Source: Acidobacteriota bacterium
GTDB taxonomy: Bacteria > Acidobacteriota > Vicinamibacteria > Vicinamibacterales > 2-12-FULL-66-21
Assembly (NCBI GenBank): GCA_003222675.1
Contig: QHWT01000051.1
Span: 2,088 to 58,329 of the forward strand
DNA length: 56,242 nucleotides
Reading direction: 5' to 3'
Numbering within the stretch: the stretch's first letter is position 1; the number at the start of each line of letters is the position of its first letter. Shown here piece after piece: positions 39,399 through 48,316 of the stretch. A program made the translations under genes and the position numbers. Below the pieces are notes generated by a model. It saw nothing but the letters and a program-made list of their open reading frames with translations, was not told the origin of the DNA and did no database searches.

Positions 39399-40627
39399 AG
39401 CAATTTTCCTCGTTTGATGACGCCGGCCACGGATTTAGCGCCGACGCGAGTCAGCTCGATCGCGTCACCGGCGACGAGCACCGCGTCCATCAGCTTGCCC
39501 GGCTCCAGGCTGCCGACGCTGTCGGCGCGATCGAGAGAGTACGCAGCGTTGATCGTAGCGGCCGCGAGGGATTCCTCGAACGTCAGCTCCATGGCGAAGC
39601 AAGCCAGCGTCATGGCGAAGGGCATCGACGGCGAGAACCCGCCGCCCGGATTGACGTCGGTTGCCAGCGCAACCGGCACTCCGGTATCGATCAACCGGCG
39701 CGCGGGTGCGAAGCGCCCGAGCTTCAGATAGAACGCCGCGTTGGGAAGCAGCGTGGCGACGACCCCGGCGCGTGCCATTGCATCGATCCCTTCGTCGGGA
39801 ACGAAGACGAGGTGATCCGCCGAACGTGCGCCGACTGCCGCCGCGACGAGGGATCCGCCGCTCGCACCGAGCTCGTCGGCGTGGATCCGCGGCGCGAGCC
39901 CGTGCGCGACGCCTGCCTCGAGAATCAGCTGCGACTCTGCCGGCGTGAAAACACCGGTTTCGCAGAATACGTCGCACCAGTCCGCGAGACGTTCATCGGC
40001 GACGCGCGGCAGCATCTGGTCGATGACGAGGCGCACGTAGTCGTCGCGCCGCTGCCGGTACTCGATCGGAATTTCGTGAGCGCCCATGAAGGTCGGCACG
40101 AGATCGATTGCATGCGACGCCGACAGCGTTCGGAGCGCGCGCAGCATCTTCACCTCGCTTCCGACGTCGAGGCCGTAGCCGCTCTTCACTTCCGCGGTTG
40201 TCGTTCCGGCCGCGAGCATCTCGTCGAGCCGTGCGCGCGTTGCTTCCACGAGCTCGCTCTCGGAGGCGCGGCGCGTCGCGCGCACGGTCGACACGATTCC
40301 GCCTCCGTCGGCCGCAATCTCCGCATACGTCGCCCCGGCCAGCCGCCGCCGCAATTCGTCGCGGCGATCGCCGGCGAACATCGCATGCGTATGCCCGTCG
40401 ACGAATCCTGGCACGATGGACAGGCTGCGCCCGTCGATCACCTCTGCGTCGGTCGCTTCTGCGAGATGCCGCGGCAGATCGGCATCGCGACCTGCGAAGA
40501 CGATCCGTTCACCGTCAGCCGCGACGGCGCCGTCGACGATGATCGGCACGTCGCGCTGCGCCGAACCGCACTTCGGCGCCCGGCCTGCGCACGTGAGGAG
40601 CTGCCGAATGTGTCTGATCAGAAGCAC
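39389..40627 (-). CDS. hutI: Imidazolonepropionase HutI
   Basis: Amidohydrolase that opens imidazolone-5-propionate to N-formimino-glutamate, third step of histidine degradation. It is 412 residues from GTG at 40627. Metal-binding motif PGFVDGHTHAMFAGDR (about residue 77), substrate-site residues TTAEVKSGYGLD and the aspartate motif ALATDVNPGG (about 325) are present. A perfect palindrome (40636-40649) and a TAGCAT box 6 bases before the start suggest a regulated, leaderless transcript. hutH and hutU are not in the window. Confidence 0.94.
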   Translation of the reverse strand: MLLIRHIRQLLTCAGRAPKCGSAQRDVPIIVDGAVAADGERIVFAGRDADLPRHLAEATDAEVIDGRSLSIVPGFVDGHTHAMFAGDRRDELRRRLAGATYAEIAADGGGIVSTVRATRRASESELVEATRARLDEMLAAGTTTAEVKSGYGLDVGSEVKMLRALRTLSASHAIDLVPTFMGAHEIPIEYRQRRDDYVRLVIDQMLPRVADERLADWCDVFCETGVFTPAESQLILEAGVAHGLAPRIHADELGASGGSLVAAAVGARSADHLVFVPDEGIDAMARAGVVATLLPNAAFYLKLGRFAPARRLIDTGVPVALATDVNPGGGFSPSMPFAMTLACFAMELTFEESLAAATINAAYSLDRADSVGSLEPGKLMDAVLVAGDAIELTRVGAKSVAGVIKRGKLLCG

Positions 40628-40632
40628 GCGTA

Positions 40633-40649
40633 AATGCTAATGCATTAGC
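40633..40649 (-). promoter_or_regulatory. Operator-like palindrome overlapping hutI -10 box
   Basis: GCTAATGCATTAGC (40636-40649) is a perfect 14-bp palindrome, very AT-rich for this genome. On the reverse strand its end overlaps TAGCAT, located 6 bases before the hutI GTG. A repressor bound here would block RNA polymerase. The sequence does not match the known HutC operator that I recall, so the regulator is unknown. Confidence 0.55.
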
Positions 40650-40653
40650 GGCG

Positions 40654-40737
40654 GTGAACCCTGAACCGTGAACCCTGAACCGTGAACCCTGAACCGTGAA
40701 CCGTGAACCGTGAACCGTGAACCGTCAACCGTCAACC
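40654..40737. repeat. Heptamer array (GTGAACC type), exactly 12 units
   Basis: Twelve 7-bp units: gtgaacc and ctgaacc alternate for the first six, then gtgaacc and finally gtcaacc twice. It fills the gap between the DUF167 gene and hutI and supplies the DUF167 gene's stop codon (TGA inside the gtcaacc units on the reverse strand). The same unit recurs at 42456-42518. Confidence 0.9.
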
Positions 40738-41021
40738 GCTTGGTCGAGTAACTTCGCCGCGATAGTCGCGGCGTCGAGACCGGTGACTGCGACTCTCTTG
40801 TCGCGCGACTTGTCGCCGGAGAGGATGCGGATGTTGCGGCGGGGGAGATCGAGATGCTCGGCGAGAAACGCGACGAGCGCGTCGTTGGCGGCCCCCTCGA
40901 CAGGCGGTGCGGCGAGGCGGACCAGAAACGCGTCACCCCGCATCCCGTCGATGCGGGTGCGGGACGATCGCGGAATCACACGAACGGCGATGACCGTCTC
41001 AGCCCGCTGCGGCGATCGCAT
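40725..41021 (-). CDS. DUF167 / YggU family protein
   Basis: A 98-residue member of the YggU family (RVIPRSSRTRIDG, LAAPPVEGAANDALVAFLAEHLDLPRRNIRILSGDKSRDKRV, shown in parts: APPVEGAANDALV and LSGDKSRDKRV). The function is unknown, but the gene is commonly near yggS, yggT and divIVA, as here. Its last codons and stop are made of heptamer-array DNA, so the tail may vary with array length. Confidence 0.9.
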   Translation of the reverse strand: MRSPQRAETVIAVRVIPRSSRTRIDGMRGDAFLVRLAAPPVEGAANDALVAFLAEHLDLPRRNIRILSGDKSRDKRVAVTGLDAATIAAKLLDQAVDG

Positions 41022-41098
41022 AGCGGGCTAGGTGCGCACGGCGCGCCTGCGAGGAGCGGAGCGGGGCGCAGGGGTCCGCGCGAGCGACGAGCCGGAGT

Positions 41099-41115
41099 GT
41101 GGGGCAGAGCCCCAC
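41099..41115. terminator. Hairpin downstream of divIVA
   Basis: GTGGGGC and GCCCCAC around AGA, immediately after the divIVA stop (41117-41119) on the reverse strand. The following bases (gttagc) resemble the palindrome at 21689-21706 (gcgttagc). No T-run is seen, so termination is plausible but unproven. The rest of 41022-41098 is G-rich and empty. Confidence 0.5.
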
Positions 41116-41116
41116 G

Positions 41117-41749
41117 TTAGCTCGAGGCTTTGCGCTCATCGCGCACGTCCGCCGGGCGCGGCAGCGCGGACGCTTCCGGCTGGCGCGGCCGATGGAGCAG
41201 GACCTTGTCGTCGGCGCGCTGCTGCTGATCCTGATCGCGGATGAATTCGAGCGCGCGGTACAGCGCCTGGATCGATGCTTCGAGCGATCCTTCGGTGTCG
41301 CGGCGGCGCAGCTTCAGCTCGTTGATGTCGCGATCGACTTCCTCGAGCCGCACCTGCGCCTTCTGCAGCAGCAGATCGGCGCGTCCCTGCGCTTCGCGCA
41401 CGATCAGCTTAGCCTCGTTCTGCGCCGCCTCCTTGACCTCGTCCGCGAGCCGCTGCGCGGTCAGCAGCGTGTTGCGGAGATTCGCCTCGCGGTCCCGATG
41501 CTCGCCGAGCAGCGCCTCCATGCGCGCGAGGTCGCTGCGCATGCGATCGATCTCGCGCAGCGCGTGCTCGTAATCGTCGGCCGCTTCCGTGAGCAGTGCG
41601 ACGACCTCGGTTCGATCGTACCCGCGCATCACCGTGCGGAACCGGTGCTGCCGCATGTCGAGCGGACTGATCCGCATCACGCGCTCGGGTGGCTGCGGCG
41701 CAACAGGATCGTCGGTGGTGGCCGGTCGTTGGGGCGTACGTTCGAACAT
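41117..41749 (-). CDS. DivIVA domain-containing protein
   Basis: A 210-residue coiled-coil protein. After a proline-rich N-terminus comes the DivIVA lipid-binding start (MRISPLDMRQHRFRTVMRGYDRTEVVALL), whose conserved GYD is visible, then a coiled coil of about 120 residues. In Gram-positives DivIVA marks poles and septa; in other phyla such proteins guide growth or division. It starts at the ATG 41749, sharing one base with the yggS stop, so the two are coupled. ATG at residue 25 is an alternative start. Confidence 0.88.
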   Translation of the reverse strand: MFERTPQRPATTDDPVAPQPPERVMRISPLDMRQHRFRTVMRGYDRTEVVALLTEAADDYEHALREIDRMRSDLARMEALLGEHRDREANLRNTLLTAQRLADEVKEAAQNEAKLIVREAQGRADLLLQKAQVRLEEVDRDINELKLRRRDTEGSLEASIQALYRALEFIRDQDQQQRADDKVLLHRPRQPEASALPRPADVRDERKASS

Positions 41750-42450
41750 CAGGTCCTCACTGTTCGTTTGCCGAATATCGCGGTGCCGACGCGAACGATG
41801 GTGGCACCCTCCTGGATGGCGACCTCGTAATCGTGGCTCATGCCCATCGACAGCTCACGGAGGTGCGAGGCTTCGATGTCTTCAGTGACGAGCCGGTCGC
41901 GCAGCTCGCACAGCCGTCTGAAATAGGGACGCGTGACCTCCGGGTCCTCCGACCACGGCGGCAGCAGCATCAGCCCGGAGAGCCGCGCTGCCCGGCACTC
42001 GCGCCCGGCGCGCGCGATCGCCGCGACCTCGCCGGCAGCGATGCCGTGTTTCGTGCTTTCACCCGCGAGGTCCACCTGGATCAGGACCTCGGGCGCCGCC
42101 CCTGCGTCCGCTGCGGCCGCATCCACGCGGCGCAGCAGGTCGATCGAATCGATCGAATGAATCGAGGCGAAGGCCGGGCCGGCCTTCCGCGCCTTGTTCG
42201 ACTGCAGGTGGCCGATGAGATGCCACCTGATCTCTAATTCGGCCGTTCGATCGATCTTCTGCAGGCCTTCCTGCACCTTGTTCTCGCCGAAATCACGCTG
42301 GCCCGCCTCGTAAGCGGCTCGAACGTCTTCGACGGGAAAGGTCTTGGACACGGCCACCAGCCGGATGCTGTCGCTGCTGCGCCCGGCCGCCCGCGCCGCT
42401 GCCGCGATGCGCTCGCGCACCGTGGCAAGATTGCTGGCAATCTGGTTCAC
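41749..42450 (-). CDS. PLP homeostasis protein YggS (YBL036C family)
   Basis: Pyridoxal-phosphate-binding protein of the alanine racemase-like fold, involved in PLP homeostasis. It is 233 residues from GTG at 42450, preceded by AGAGG. The PLP lysine lies in LVAVSKTFP (about residue 36); FGENKVQEGLQK, WHLIGHLQSNK and the C-terminal SMGMSHDYEVAIQEGATIVRVG are the family signatures. An ATG at 42471 would start inside the heptamer array with no ribosome-binding site. Apparent open frame continues through the array to 42585 but encodes only the repeat (VHGSRFT). Confidence 0.92.
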   Translation of the reverse strand: MNQIASNLATVRERIAAAARAAGRSSDSIRLVAVSKTFPVEDVRAAYEAGQRDFGENKVQEGLQKIDRTAELEIRWHLIGHLQSNKARKAGPAFASIHSIDSIDLLRRVDAAAADAGAAPEVLIQVDLAGESTKHGIAAGEVAAIARAGRECRAARLSGLMLLPPWSEDPEVTRPYFRRLCELRDRLVTEDIEASHLRELSMGMSHDYEVAIQEGATIVRVGTAIFGKRTVRT

Positions 42451-42455
42451 GACCT

Positions 42456-42518
42456 CTGAACCATGAACCATGAACCGTGAACCGTGAACCGTGAACCGTG
42501 AACCGTGAACCGTGAACC
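42456..42518. repeat. Heptamer array (GTGAACC type), 9 units
   Basis: Nine 7-bp units: ctgaacc, atgaacc twice, then six gtgaacc. It lies between yggS and the secreted TPR gene, on the upstream side of yggS. Same unit and same orientation as the array at 40654-40737. Confidence 0.9.
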
Positions 42519-42526
42519 GGCGAAGC

Positions 42527-43501
42527 CTACTTGATGCTCGCGAGGATGCTCTTCGCCTGCTCGGCGTACTGGCCCGTGGGCGCAATCTTCAAATACGTTT
42601 CGAAGTGCGGCTTGGCGTCCGCGGTCTTCCCCTCGTTCAGGGTGGCCATGCCGAGCCAGTAGTGCGCTTCCGCCATGTTCGGATCGATCTTCACGGCCTG
42701 CTCGAACTGCGCCTTCGCCTCGGGAATCTTGCCGGCATTCCAGAGGATGACCCCCTGGTTGAAGACCGTCGACGCGCTTGCGCCGCCGCCGGCGGCGCCC
42801 CCCGCGGCACCGCTCAATTCCGCCGCCTTCTTACCAGCCTCGGCCGCGAGATCGAACTTCTTTTCAGCGTTATAGACCGCCGCGAGGCCATTGTACGCAT
42901 CGGCGGAGTCCGGCTTCGCTTCGATGGCCTGCTTGAAGGAGGCTTCAGCCTTCTCGTAATCCTTCACGCGCGCCTGAATGATGCCAATGTTCGCGTAGCA
43001 CTCCGCGCACTTCGGAACGCTGGTAATCACTTCCTGGAACTTGGCGATCGCTTCGTCGTTCTTGTTCTGATTGCTGAGCTCCACCGCCTCGCCGAAGGCT
43101 TTCTGAATCGCGGCGTTCTTCGCCTGCAGCTTGGCTTGATCTTCCTTCGATATTGAGCCCTGACCGGGTGCAAGCGTGAAATTCAGCTCCGCCATGTCGA
43201 GGTGGATTTGCACATCCTTGGTGTCCTTCAGATCCCCTTTCTCGACGGTGATCGTGTAGCGACCCGGCTGGAGCCCGATCTGGATGTATTCACCCTTCTT
43301 GTTGGTTTTTGTCTCGAGCTTGCGGCCGGCGGTCTCGGTGTTCGCGATCGTGACCTTCGCGCCGTCGATGGGTTGCCCTTTCGCGTCGACGACCTTGCCT
43401 TTGACCTGGCCGCTCTGAGCCGATGCCGGCGCCGCGACGAGCGCCAGGCCGAGGGCCAGCGTGCCAATCGCGAGCGTCCGGCGGATGATGGCGCGCGTCA
43501 T
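42527..43501 (-). CDS. Secreted carboxypeptidase-regulatory-like and TPR protein
   Basis: A 324-residue exported protein. A signal peptide ends AAPASA before Q29. A beta-sandwich carboxypeptidase-regulatory-like domain follows (GKVVDAKGQPIDGAKVTIANTET, in parts; YIQIGLQPGRYTITVEKG), then four to five TPR repeats from about residue 130 (AIAKFQEVITSVPKCAECYANIG, in parts). A glycine-rich linker (GAAGGAAGGGAS, about 238) splits the repeats. The start has a strong AGGAGGAG site. Such proteins are numerous in Acidobacteria and act in the periplasm, with unknown partners. Confidence 0.85.
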   Translation of the reverse strand: MTRAIIRRTLAIGTLALGLALVAAPASAQSGQVKGKVVDAKGQPIDGAKVTIANTETAGRKLETKTNKKGEYIQIGLQPGRYTITVEKGDLKDTKDVQIHLDMAELNFTLAPGQGSISKEDQAKLQAKNAAIQKAFGEAVELSNQNKNDEAIAKFQEVITSVPKCAECYANIGIIQARVKDYEKAEASFKQAIEAKPDSADAYNGLAAVYNAEKKFDLAAEAGKKAAELSGAAGGAAGGGASASTVFNQGVILWNAGKIPEAKAQFEQAVKIDPNMAEAHYWLGMATLNEGKTADAKPHFETYLKIAPTGQYAEQAKSILASIK

Positions 43502-43542
43502 GGAACTCCTCCTGAGTTAGAAGTGCTCCATAAGTTTACACC

Positions 43543-43570
43543 GGCTCATTACTCATGGCTCATGGCTCGG
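43543..43570. repeat. Short heptamer array (GGCTCAT type)
   Basis: Four units: ggctcat, tactcat, ggctcat, ggctcgg. It marks the boundary between the TPR gene and the methyltransferase module. The following 114 bases are more AT-rich and may hold the module's promoter, with TAATCT and TAGACT as candidate -10 boxes. Confidence 0.65.
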
Positions 43571-43684
43571 GGACGTTCGTGATCAGATATTCGCGCACGG
43601 GACCTCGGCTGGTCGCGCGCGAGTTGGTCATCGAACCGTGACCTAATCTGACACGAGCGTGAGGTAGACTGGTGCATCTCCCTG

Positions 43685-44482
43685 ATGCCTTCCGTTTCGC
43701 AGGAAAACGTGACACGACCGCCCTTGAAATGGGCGGGCGGCAAGCGATGGCAAGTGCCGCATATCCATCGGATTTGGGCGTCGCACTCGCACCGTCGCCT
43801 CGTTGAGCCGTTTTGCGGCGGACTCGCCGTCGCTCTCGGTCTGTCGCCCAAAACAGCGCTTCTGAATGACGCCAATCCTCACCTAATCCATTTCTACCAG
43901 TGGTTACAACGAGGGCTACGAACCGAGATTCGAATGGAGAACAGCGAGACGCTGTTCTACGAGTATCGTGACCGCTTCAATCAGTTGCTGAGGGACGGGC
44001 AGGCCGACAGCCCGGAAACCGCTGCGCTTTTTTACTTCCTAAATCGAACAGGCTTCAACGGACTGTGCCGGTTTAATCGACAGGGTGAATTCAACGTTCC
44101 GTTCGGTCGCTACTCTCGTATTGCGTACAGGTATGACTTCGCGCCGTACAGGGATGCGTTCAAAGAATGGACGTTCACGAACTCCGACGTTGAGTCAGTC
44201 CTTCTCGAGCGCAAAGACTTCGTTTACGCTGATCCTCCGTACGATGTTGAGTTCACGCAGTATTCGAAGGACGGATTCTCTTGGACGGACCAAGAACGCA
44301 CCGCGGTCTGGCTGTCACGTCACGCCGGACCGGTAGTTCTGGTCAATCAGGCGACGCATCGAATCGAGAAGCTGTACCGGAAACTTGGATACAGCGTCGG
44401 CTTCCTAGACGCGCCGCGTCGAATCAGTTGCACCGGAGATCGCACGCCTGCGCGGGAGATTGTGGCGACGCGAAACCTATGA
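43685..44482 (+). CDS. Dam/DpnM-type (D12 class) N6-adenine DNA methyltransferase
   Basis: A 265-residue alpha-class adenine methyltransferase. The SAM-binding motif I is PLKWAGGKRW (residues 13-22) with FCGG following, and the catalytic motif IV is DPPY (about residue 182). FNGLCRFNRQGEFNVPFG (about 121-138) matches the target-recognition hairpin conserved in Dam, DpnM and MboI-type enzymes, so GATC methylation is a fair guess. Base composition is visibly lower in GC than its neighbours. It overlaps the next gene by four bases (ATGA), implying a two-gene unit that arrived together. Confidence 0.9.
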   Translation: MPSVSQENVTRPPLKWAGGKRWQVPHIHRIWASHSHRRLVEPFCGGLAVALGLSPKTALLNDANPHLIHFYQWLQRGLRTEIRMENSETLFYEYRDRFNQLLRDGQADSPETAALFYFLNRTGFNGLCRFNRQGEFNVPFGRYSRIAYRYDFAPYRDAFKEWTFTNSDVESVLLERKDFVYADPPYDVEFTQYSKDGFSWTDQERTAVWLSRHAGPVVLVNQATHRIEKLYRKLGYSVGFLDAPRRISCTGDRTPAREIVATRNL

Positions 44483-44895
44483 CGCCACGGAATACCACTA
44501 CCGGAGGTGTCCTTGAAGCAATGATACTTCTGGCTTTGGATAGGGGAGGCTATCAATACGAGACGCAGGCGGTCGTTGGACTCAGATGCGGAGGCGGAAC
44601 GCATAAGGTCGACGCCGTCGCTCGACGGGCCGCGGATGTCATTCTCGTTTCATTGAAATGGCAACAAACAGGCGGCACCGCCGAGCAGAAAGTGCCGTTC
44701 GAGGTGATGTGCCTTGCCGACGCAGTACGCGGAGGGAAGGCTGACCGCGCATATCTCGTCTTGGGTGGAGACGGCTGGACACTACGCGACTATTACACCT
44801 CCGGTCAGCTATCAGAACATCTGCGACACGCCGCCCTGGTTCGCATCGTCACGCTAGAAGCGTTTATCCGGCTGGCCAACAACAGAGAGCTGTAG
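44479..44895 (+). CDS. Compact PD-(D/E)XK-like nuclease, probable restriction partner
   Basis: A 138-residue protein whose ATG overlaps the methyltransferase stop. A nuclease-like core is visible: helix (VLEAMILLALDRGG), strand with an aspartate D45 (THKVDAVARR), then strand VILVSLKWQQ with S58-x-K60, and glutamates E69 and E75 (GTAEQKVPFEV). This looks like D-x12-S-x-K-x14-E, reminiscent of the variant in Cfr10I/NgoMIV, where the acidic residue moved downstream of SxK. Pairing with a Dam-type methyltransferase suggests a type II restriction-modification system. Alternatives are a regulatory or repair nuclease. The family name is not known to me. Confidence 0.6.
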   Translation: MTPRNTTTGGVLEAMILLALDRGGYQYETQAVVGLRCGGGTHKVDAVARRAADVILVSLKWQQTGGTAEQKVPFEVMCLADAVRGGKADRAYLVLGGDGWTLRDYYTSGQLSEHLRHAALVRIVTLEAFIRLANNREL

Positions 44896-44984
44896 GCCAC
44901 GCGCCGTCTTTCGTTCACCCACGCAGCCTGGGCAGGAGCTGACGCTTCCCACCGGCCCACTTCAAGACCGGCCTGACCGCCGGC

Positions 44985-46973
44985 TCACCCATGATCGCTC
45001 GAATCCTCTTCGAAGAAGCGTTCGATCGCCCGGATATCGTGCGTCACCGGCGCGGGCGGCAGTGATGCCAGGAATCTCCTCCCATACCCCATCGTCCGCA
45101 GCCGCGGATCGAGGACCGCGAGGACGCCGCGATCCTGACGGTGGCGGATCAATCGGCCGAGCCCCTGCTGCAGCGCGAGAATCGCGAGCGGAATCTGGTA
45201 CTCGCCGAACGCGGATCCGCCGCGCGCGTTGATCGCCTCGATGCGGGCGGACGTAATCGGATCACCCGGCGACGCAAACGGCAGCTTGTCGATGATGACG
45301 CAGCTCAATGCCTCGCCGACGACGTCGACGCCCTGCCAGAAGCTGGAGGTGGCGAACAGCACCGCGTGCGGCGTGGCCTTGAATTCCCGCAGCAACGACG
45401 ATCGCGGCGCGGTGCCCTGCACGAGAATCGGGTACTCGAGCTCCGCCGATGCGACCTGGTGCACCTGCCGCAGATTGTTGTAGCTGGTGAAGAGCACGAA
45501 CGCCCGCCCGCGCGTCCGCTTCAGGATCTCGATCACCTCGCGCCCTGCGGACGCGACGAACTGCGGCGATCGCGGGTCGGGCATTTTCTTGGGGAGGTAG
45601 AGGATCGCCTGACGGCGATAATCGAACTCCGAGGCCAGCTTGATTTCGTGCGCGGCCTTGATGCCGAGCCGTCCGCGAACGTATTCGAACGATCCATCGG
45701 CGCTCAACGTCGCCGACGTCAGCACGGTCGCCTTCATGCGATCGAGCAGCAGCTCGCGAACGATCTCGGACACGTCGATCGGGGACCCGCGCAGGAAGAT
45801 CCCGCGTCCCCGGATCTCCAGGTAATAGACGAACCTCGGGTCGTCTGCCCGCGTAAGGAACTGAATATCCTTGCGGACTTCGCTGGCGCGGCGGCCGAGT
45901 GCGAGCACGTCCTCCGGCAGCTCCCTGGTGAGCGCGATTGTGGCTTCGACGGCTTCGAGCGCGTTGACGAGACCGCTTCTCTCGCGTGCCGCCCGTTCGA
46001 GCAGCGCCGGCGTGACGCGCACGCGGCTCTCGGCGCCGGCCCCGGCATCGAACCGGAGCATCTGCAGCGTGCCGAAGAACAGCCGCGCGTAGTCGCGCAC
46101 GTGCTCGATGTCGCCTTTCAAATCATCGGCGCGATCGGGATCCGGCACGAGGTTCGCCGCGATCGCACGATCGGTGTCACGCGCGAAATCATCGAGCCGA
46201 TAGTTACTTACTGAGATGCCGAAGTACTGAGTCGCCACGTCTTCGAGCTGGTGCGCTTCGTCGACGATCGCGTGCTCGCACGACGGAATCACCTCGCCGA
46301 AGCTGCTCTGGCGCACCGCTGCGTCCGCACACAGCAGATGATGATTGACGATGACGAGATCCGATTCGGCGGCGCGCTGCCGCATCCGCGTGACGAAGCA
46401 GTCGTTGAAGCGCGGGCACTCGCCGCCGAGGCAGTTCTCGCTCGTCGCGGAGATCTCCGGCCAGATCGCCAGGTCCTCCGGCAGGTCGTCCATCTCGGCG
46501 CGATCGCCGGTCTCGGTCTCCCGCGACCATTCGTCAATGGCGTCGATCGCGAGTGCGTCCTCGCGCGAGCGAATGGCGGGGCTGTCGCGCAGCGCGTCGA
46601 ATTTGTGCAGGCAGAGGTAATTGCCACGTCCTTTCATGTAGGTGGCGGTGAACGGTACGCCGAGCGTATCGCGCAGGACCGGAAGATCCTTGAAGAAGAT
46701 CTGTTCCTGCAGGTTCTTGGTGCCCGTCGAGATGAGGACGCGCTGGCGGCTGAGGATCGCGGGAATCAGGTAGGCGAGGGTCTTGCCGGTGCCGGTGCCC
46801 GCCTGCGCGAGGAGGACACCGCCGTCGGCGAAGACGTCGGTCACAGCGGCCGCCATTTCGAGTTGCGCCGGACGCGCTTCGAAGCCGTCGAGCGCCGTCG
46901 CCAGCGCGCCACCTGGCGCGAACACCGCATCGACGGCCGCGTGCAGGGCCGCTCCGTCGGAGCCGGCGATCAC
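44985..46973 (-). CDS. dinG: ATP-dependent DNA helicase, DinG/YoaA-like (XPD family)
   Basis: Superfamily 2 iron-sulfur helicase of 662 residues that unwinds structured DNA and R-loops. Walker A is [13 protein letters not shown] (about residue 60); four cysteines for the iron-sulfur cluster are seen in YLCLHK and [15 protein letters not shown]; the DEAH box is VDEAHQ (about 234). Motif VI is near the C-terminus ([15 protein letters not shown]). The start chosen is GTG at 46973, overlapping the glyA stop (GTGA); an in-frame GTG at 47003 lies inside glyA. Confidence 0.92.
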   Translation of the reverse strand: MIAGSDGAALHAAVDAVFAPGGALATALDGFEARPAQLEMAAAVTDVFADGGVLLAQAGTGTGKTLAYLIPAILSRQRVLISTGTKNLQEQIFFKDLPVLRDTLGVPFTATYMKGRGNYLCLHKFDALRDSPAIRSREDALAIDAIDEWSRETETGDRAEMDDLPEDLAIWPEISATSENCLGGECPRFNDCFVTRMRQRAAESDLVIVNHHLLCADAAVRQSSFGEVIPSCEHAIVDEAHQLEDVATQYFGISVSNYRLDDFARDTDRAIAANLVPDPDRADDLKGDIEHVRDYARLFFGTLQMLRFDAGAGAESRVRVTPALLERAARERSGLVNALEAVEATIALTRELPEDVLALGRRASEVRKDIQFLTRADDPRFVYYLEIRGRGIFLRGSPIDVSEIVRELLLDRMKATVLTSATLSADGSFEYVRGRLGIKAAHEIKLASEFDYRRQAILYLPKKMPDPRSPQFVASAGREVIEILKRTRGRAFVLFTSYNNLRQVHQVASAELEYPILVQGTAPRSSLLREFKATPHAVLFATSSFWQGVDVVGEALSCVIIDKLPFASPGDPITSARIEAINARGGSAFGEYQIPLAILALQQGLGRLIRHRQDRGVLAVLDPRLRTMGYGRRFLASLPPAPVTHDIRAIERFFEEDSSDHG

Positions 46974-48241
46974 ACCTCGGGATACAGAGGGAACTTCCGG
47001 CACAGGGCCTCGACCTCAGTCTTCACTCGGGCGAGCGCCGCCTCGTCGTCCGGCGACGTCAGCACGCGCGTGATGAGTTCCGCGATCCGATCCATTTCCG
47101 CCTCGCGCATCCCGCGGCTCGTGACGGCGGGCGTACCGATGCGGATCCCGCTCGCGATCATCGGCGGATTCTGGTCGAACGGGATGGCGTTCTTGTTCAC
47201 GGTAATCGCGGCCTTGCCGAGCGCCGCCTCTGCGGCCTTGCCGGTGATGCCGCGAGAGAACACGTTCACCAGCATCAGATGATTGTCCGTGCCGCCGCTG
47301 ACCAGACGGAAGCCGGCCGCGGACAGTCCGGCAGCCAGACGCTTTGCGTTCGACACGATCTGCGTCTGGTATTCGACGAACGCGGGCTCCATCGCTTCCT
47401 TGAGGCACACCGCCTTCGCGGCAATCACATGCATCAGCGGTCCCCCCTGGATGCCGGGGAACGTCGTCCGGTCGAGATCCTTGGCGTACTGCGCTCGCGA
47501 CAGCACCATGCCGCCGCGCGGGCCGCGGAGCGTCTTGTGCGTGGTGGTCGTCACGAAATCGGAGTGCGGCACGGGACTCGGGTGGATCCTGGCGGCGACG
47601 AGTCCGGCGATGTGCGCCATGTCGGTGACCACCGGCGTGCCGATCGCCTTTCCTACGGCGCCGAAGCGCTCGAAATCGATCACGCGCGGATACGCGCTCG
47701 CGCCGACCATGATCATTTTCGGCTTGTGCTGGTGCGCGAGCCGCTCCAACTCTTCGTAGTCGATCCGCTCGTCGTCCTGGCGCACGCCATAAGGCACGAT
47801 CGTGTAGAGCTTGCCGGAAAAATTCAGCGGGTGGCCGTGCGTGAGATGGCCGCCGTGGGCCAGGTTCATTCCGAGGACGGTGTCTCCAGGCTTCAGCAGC
47901 GAGAAGTAGACCGCCATATTGGCCTGTGCGCCCGAATGCGGCTGCACGTTCGCGTGCTCGGCGCCGAAGAGCTCTTTCGCGCGCGCTATTGCGAGCGATT
48001 CCGCTATGTCCACGAACTCACATCCGCCGTAGTAGCGCTTTCCCGGATAGCCTTCGGCGTACTTGTTCGTCATCACGGAGCCAGCCGCCTGCAGCACGGC
48101 CTGGCTGACGAAGTTCTCGGAGGCAATCAGCTCGAGGCCGCTGTTCTGGCGGTGCCGCTCGTTCCTGATCGCGCCATCGATTTCGGGATCGGTCGCGGCG
48201 AGGGATCGCCAGCGGGACGGCGTATCTGTACTAATGGCCAT
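46970..48241 (-). CDS. glyA: Serine hydroxymethyltransferase GlyA
   Basis: PLP enzyme interconverting serine and glycine and charging tetrahydrofolate with a one-carbon unit. It is 423 residues from ATG 48241, with AAGGA upstream on the reverse strand. [29 protein letters not shown], the PLP lysine motif [14 protein letters not shown] (about residue 231) and the C-terminal [12 protein letters not shown] match the family throughout. A longer frame to 48280 is not preceded by a ribosome-binding site. It is coupled to dinG downstream. Confidence 0.97.
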   Translation of the reverse strand: MAISTDTPSRWRSLAATDPEIDGAIRNERHRQNSGLELIASENFVSQAVLQAAGSVMTNKYAEGYPGKRYYGGCEFVDIAESLAIARAKELFGAEHANVQPHSGAQANMAVYFSLLKPGDTVLGMNLAHGGHLTHGHPLNFSGKLYTIVPYGVRQDDERIDYEELERLAHQHKPKMIMVGASAYPRVIDFERFGAVGKAIGTPVVTDMAHIAGLVAARIHPSPVPHSDFVTTTTHKTLRGPRGGMVLSRAQYAKDLDRTTFPGIQGGPLMHVIAAKAVCLKEAMEPAFVEYQTQIVSNAKRLAAGLSAAGFRLVSGGTDNHLMLVNVFSRGITGKAAEAALGKAAITVNKNAIPFDQNPPMIASGIRIGTPAVTSRGMREAEMDRIAELITRVLTSPDDEAALARVKTEVEALCRKFPLYPEV

Positions 48242-48316
48242 TTCTGATCCTTGTCGTTGGCAATCTACCCTCGGCATCAACGGTCGGCGATCTGCGCTAG
48301 GCCGTCCGCGGACAGC

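Noticed and set aside
40654-40737. Possible CRISPR array
   Set aside because: The unit is only 7 bp and contiguous, without spacers, and no cas genes are in the window.
42451-42585. N-terminal extension of YggS with repeated VHGSRFT
   Set aside because: It is translated heptamer array; 7-bp units read in three frames give a periodic peptide.
43685-44482. Prophage origin of the methyltransferase
   Set aside because: No integrase, capsid, terminase or lysis genes are near; only the overlapping nuclease-like gene accompanies it.
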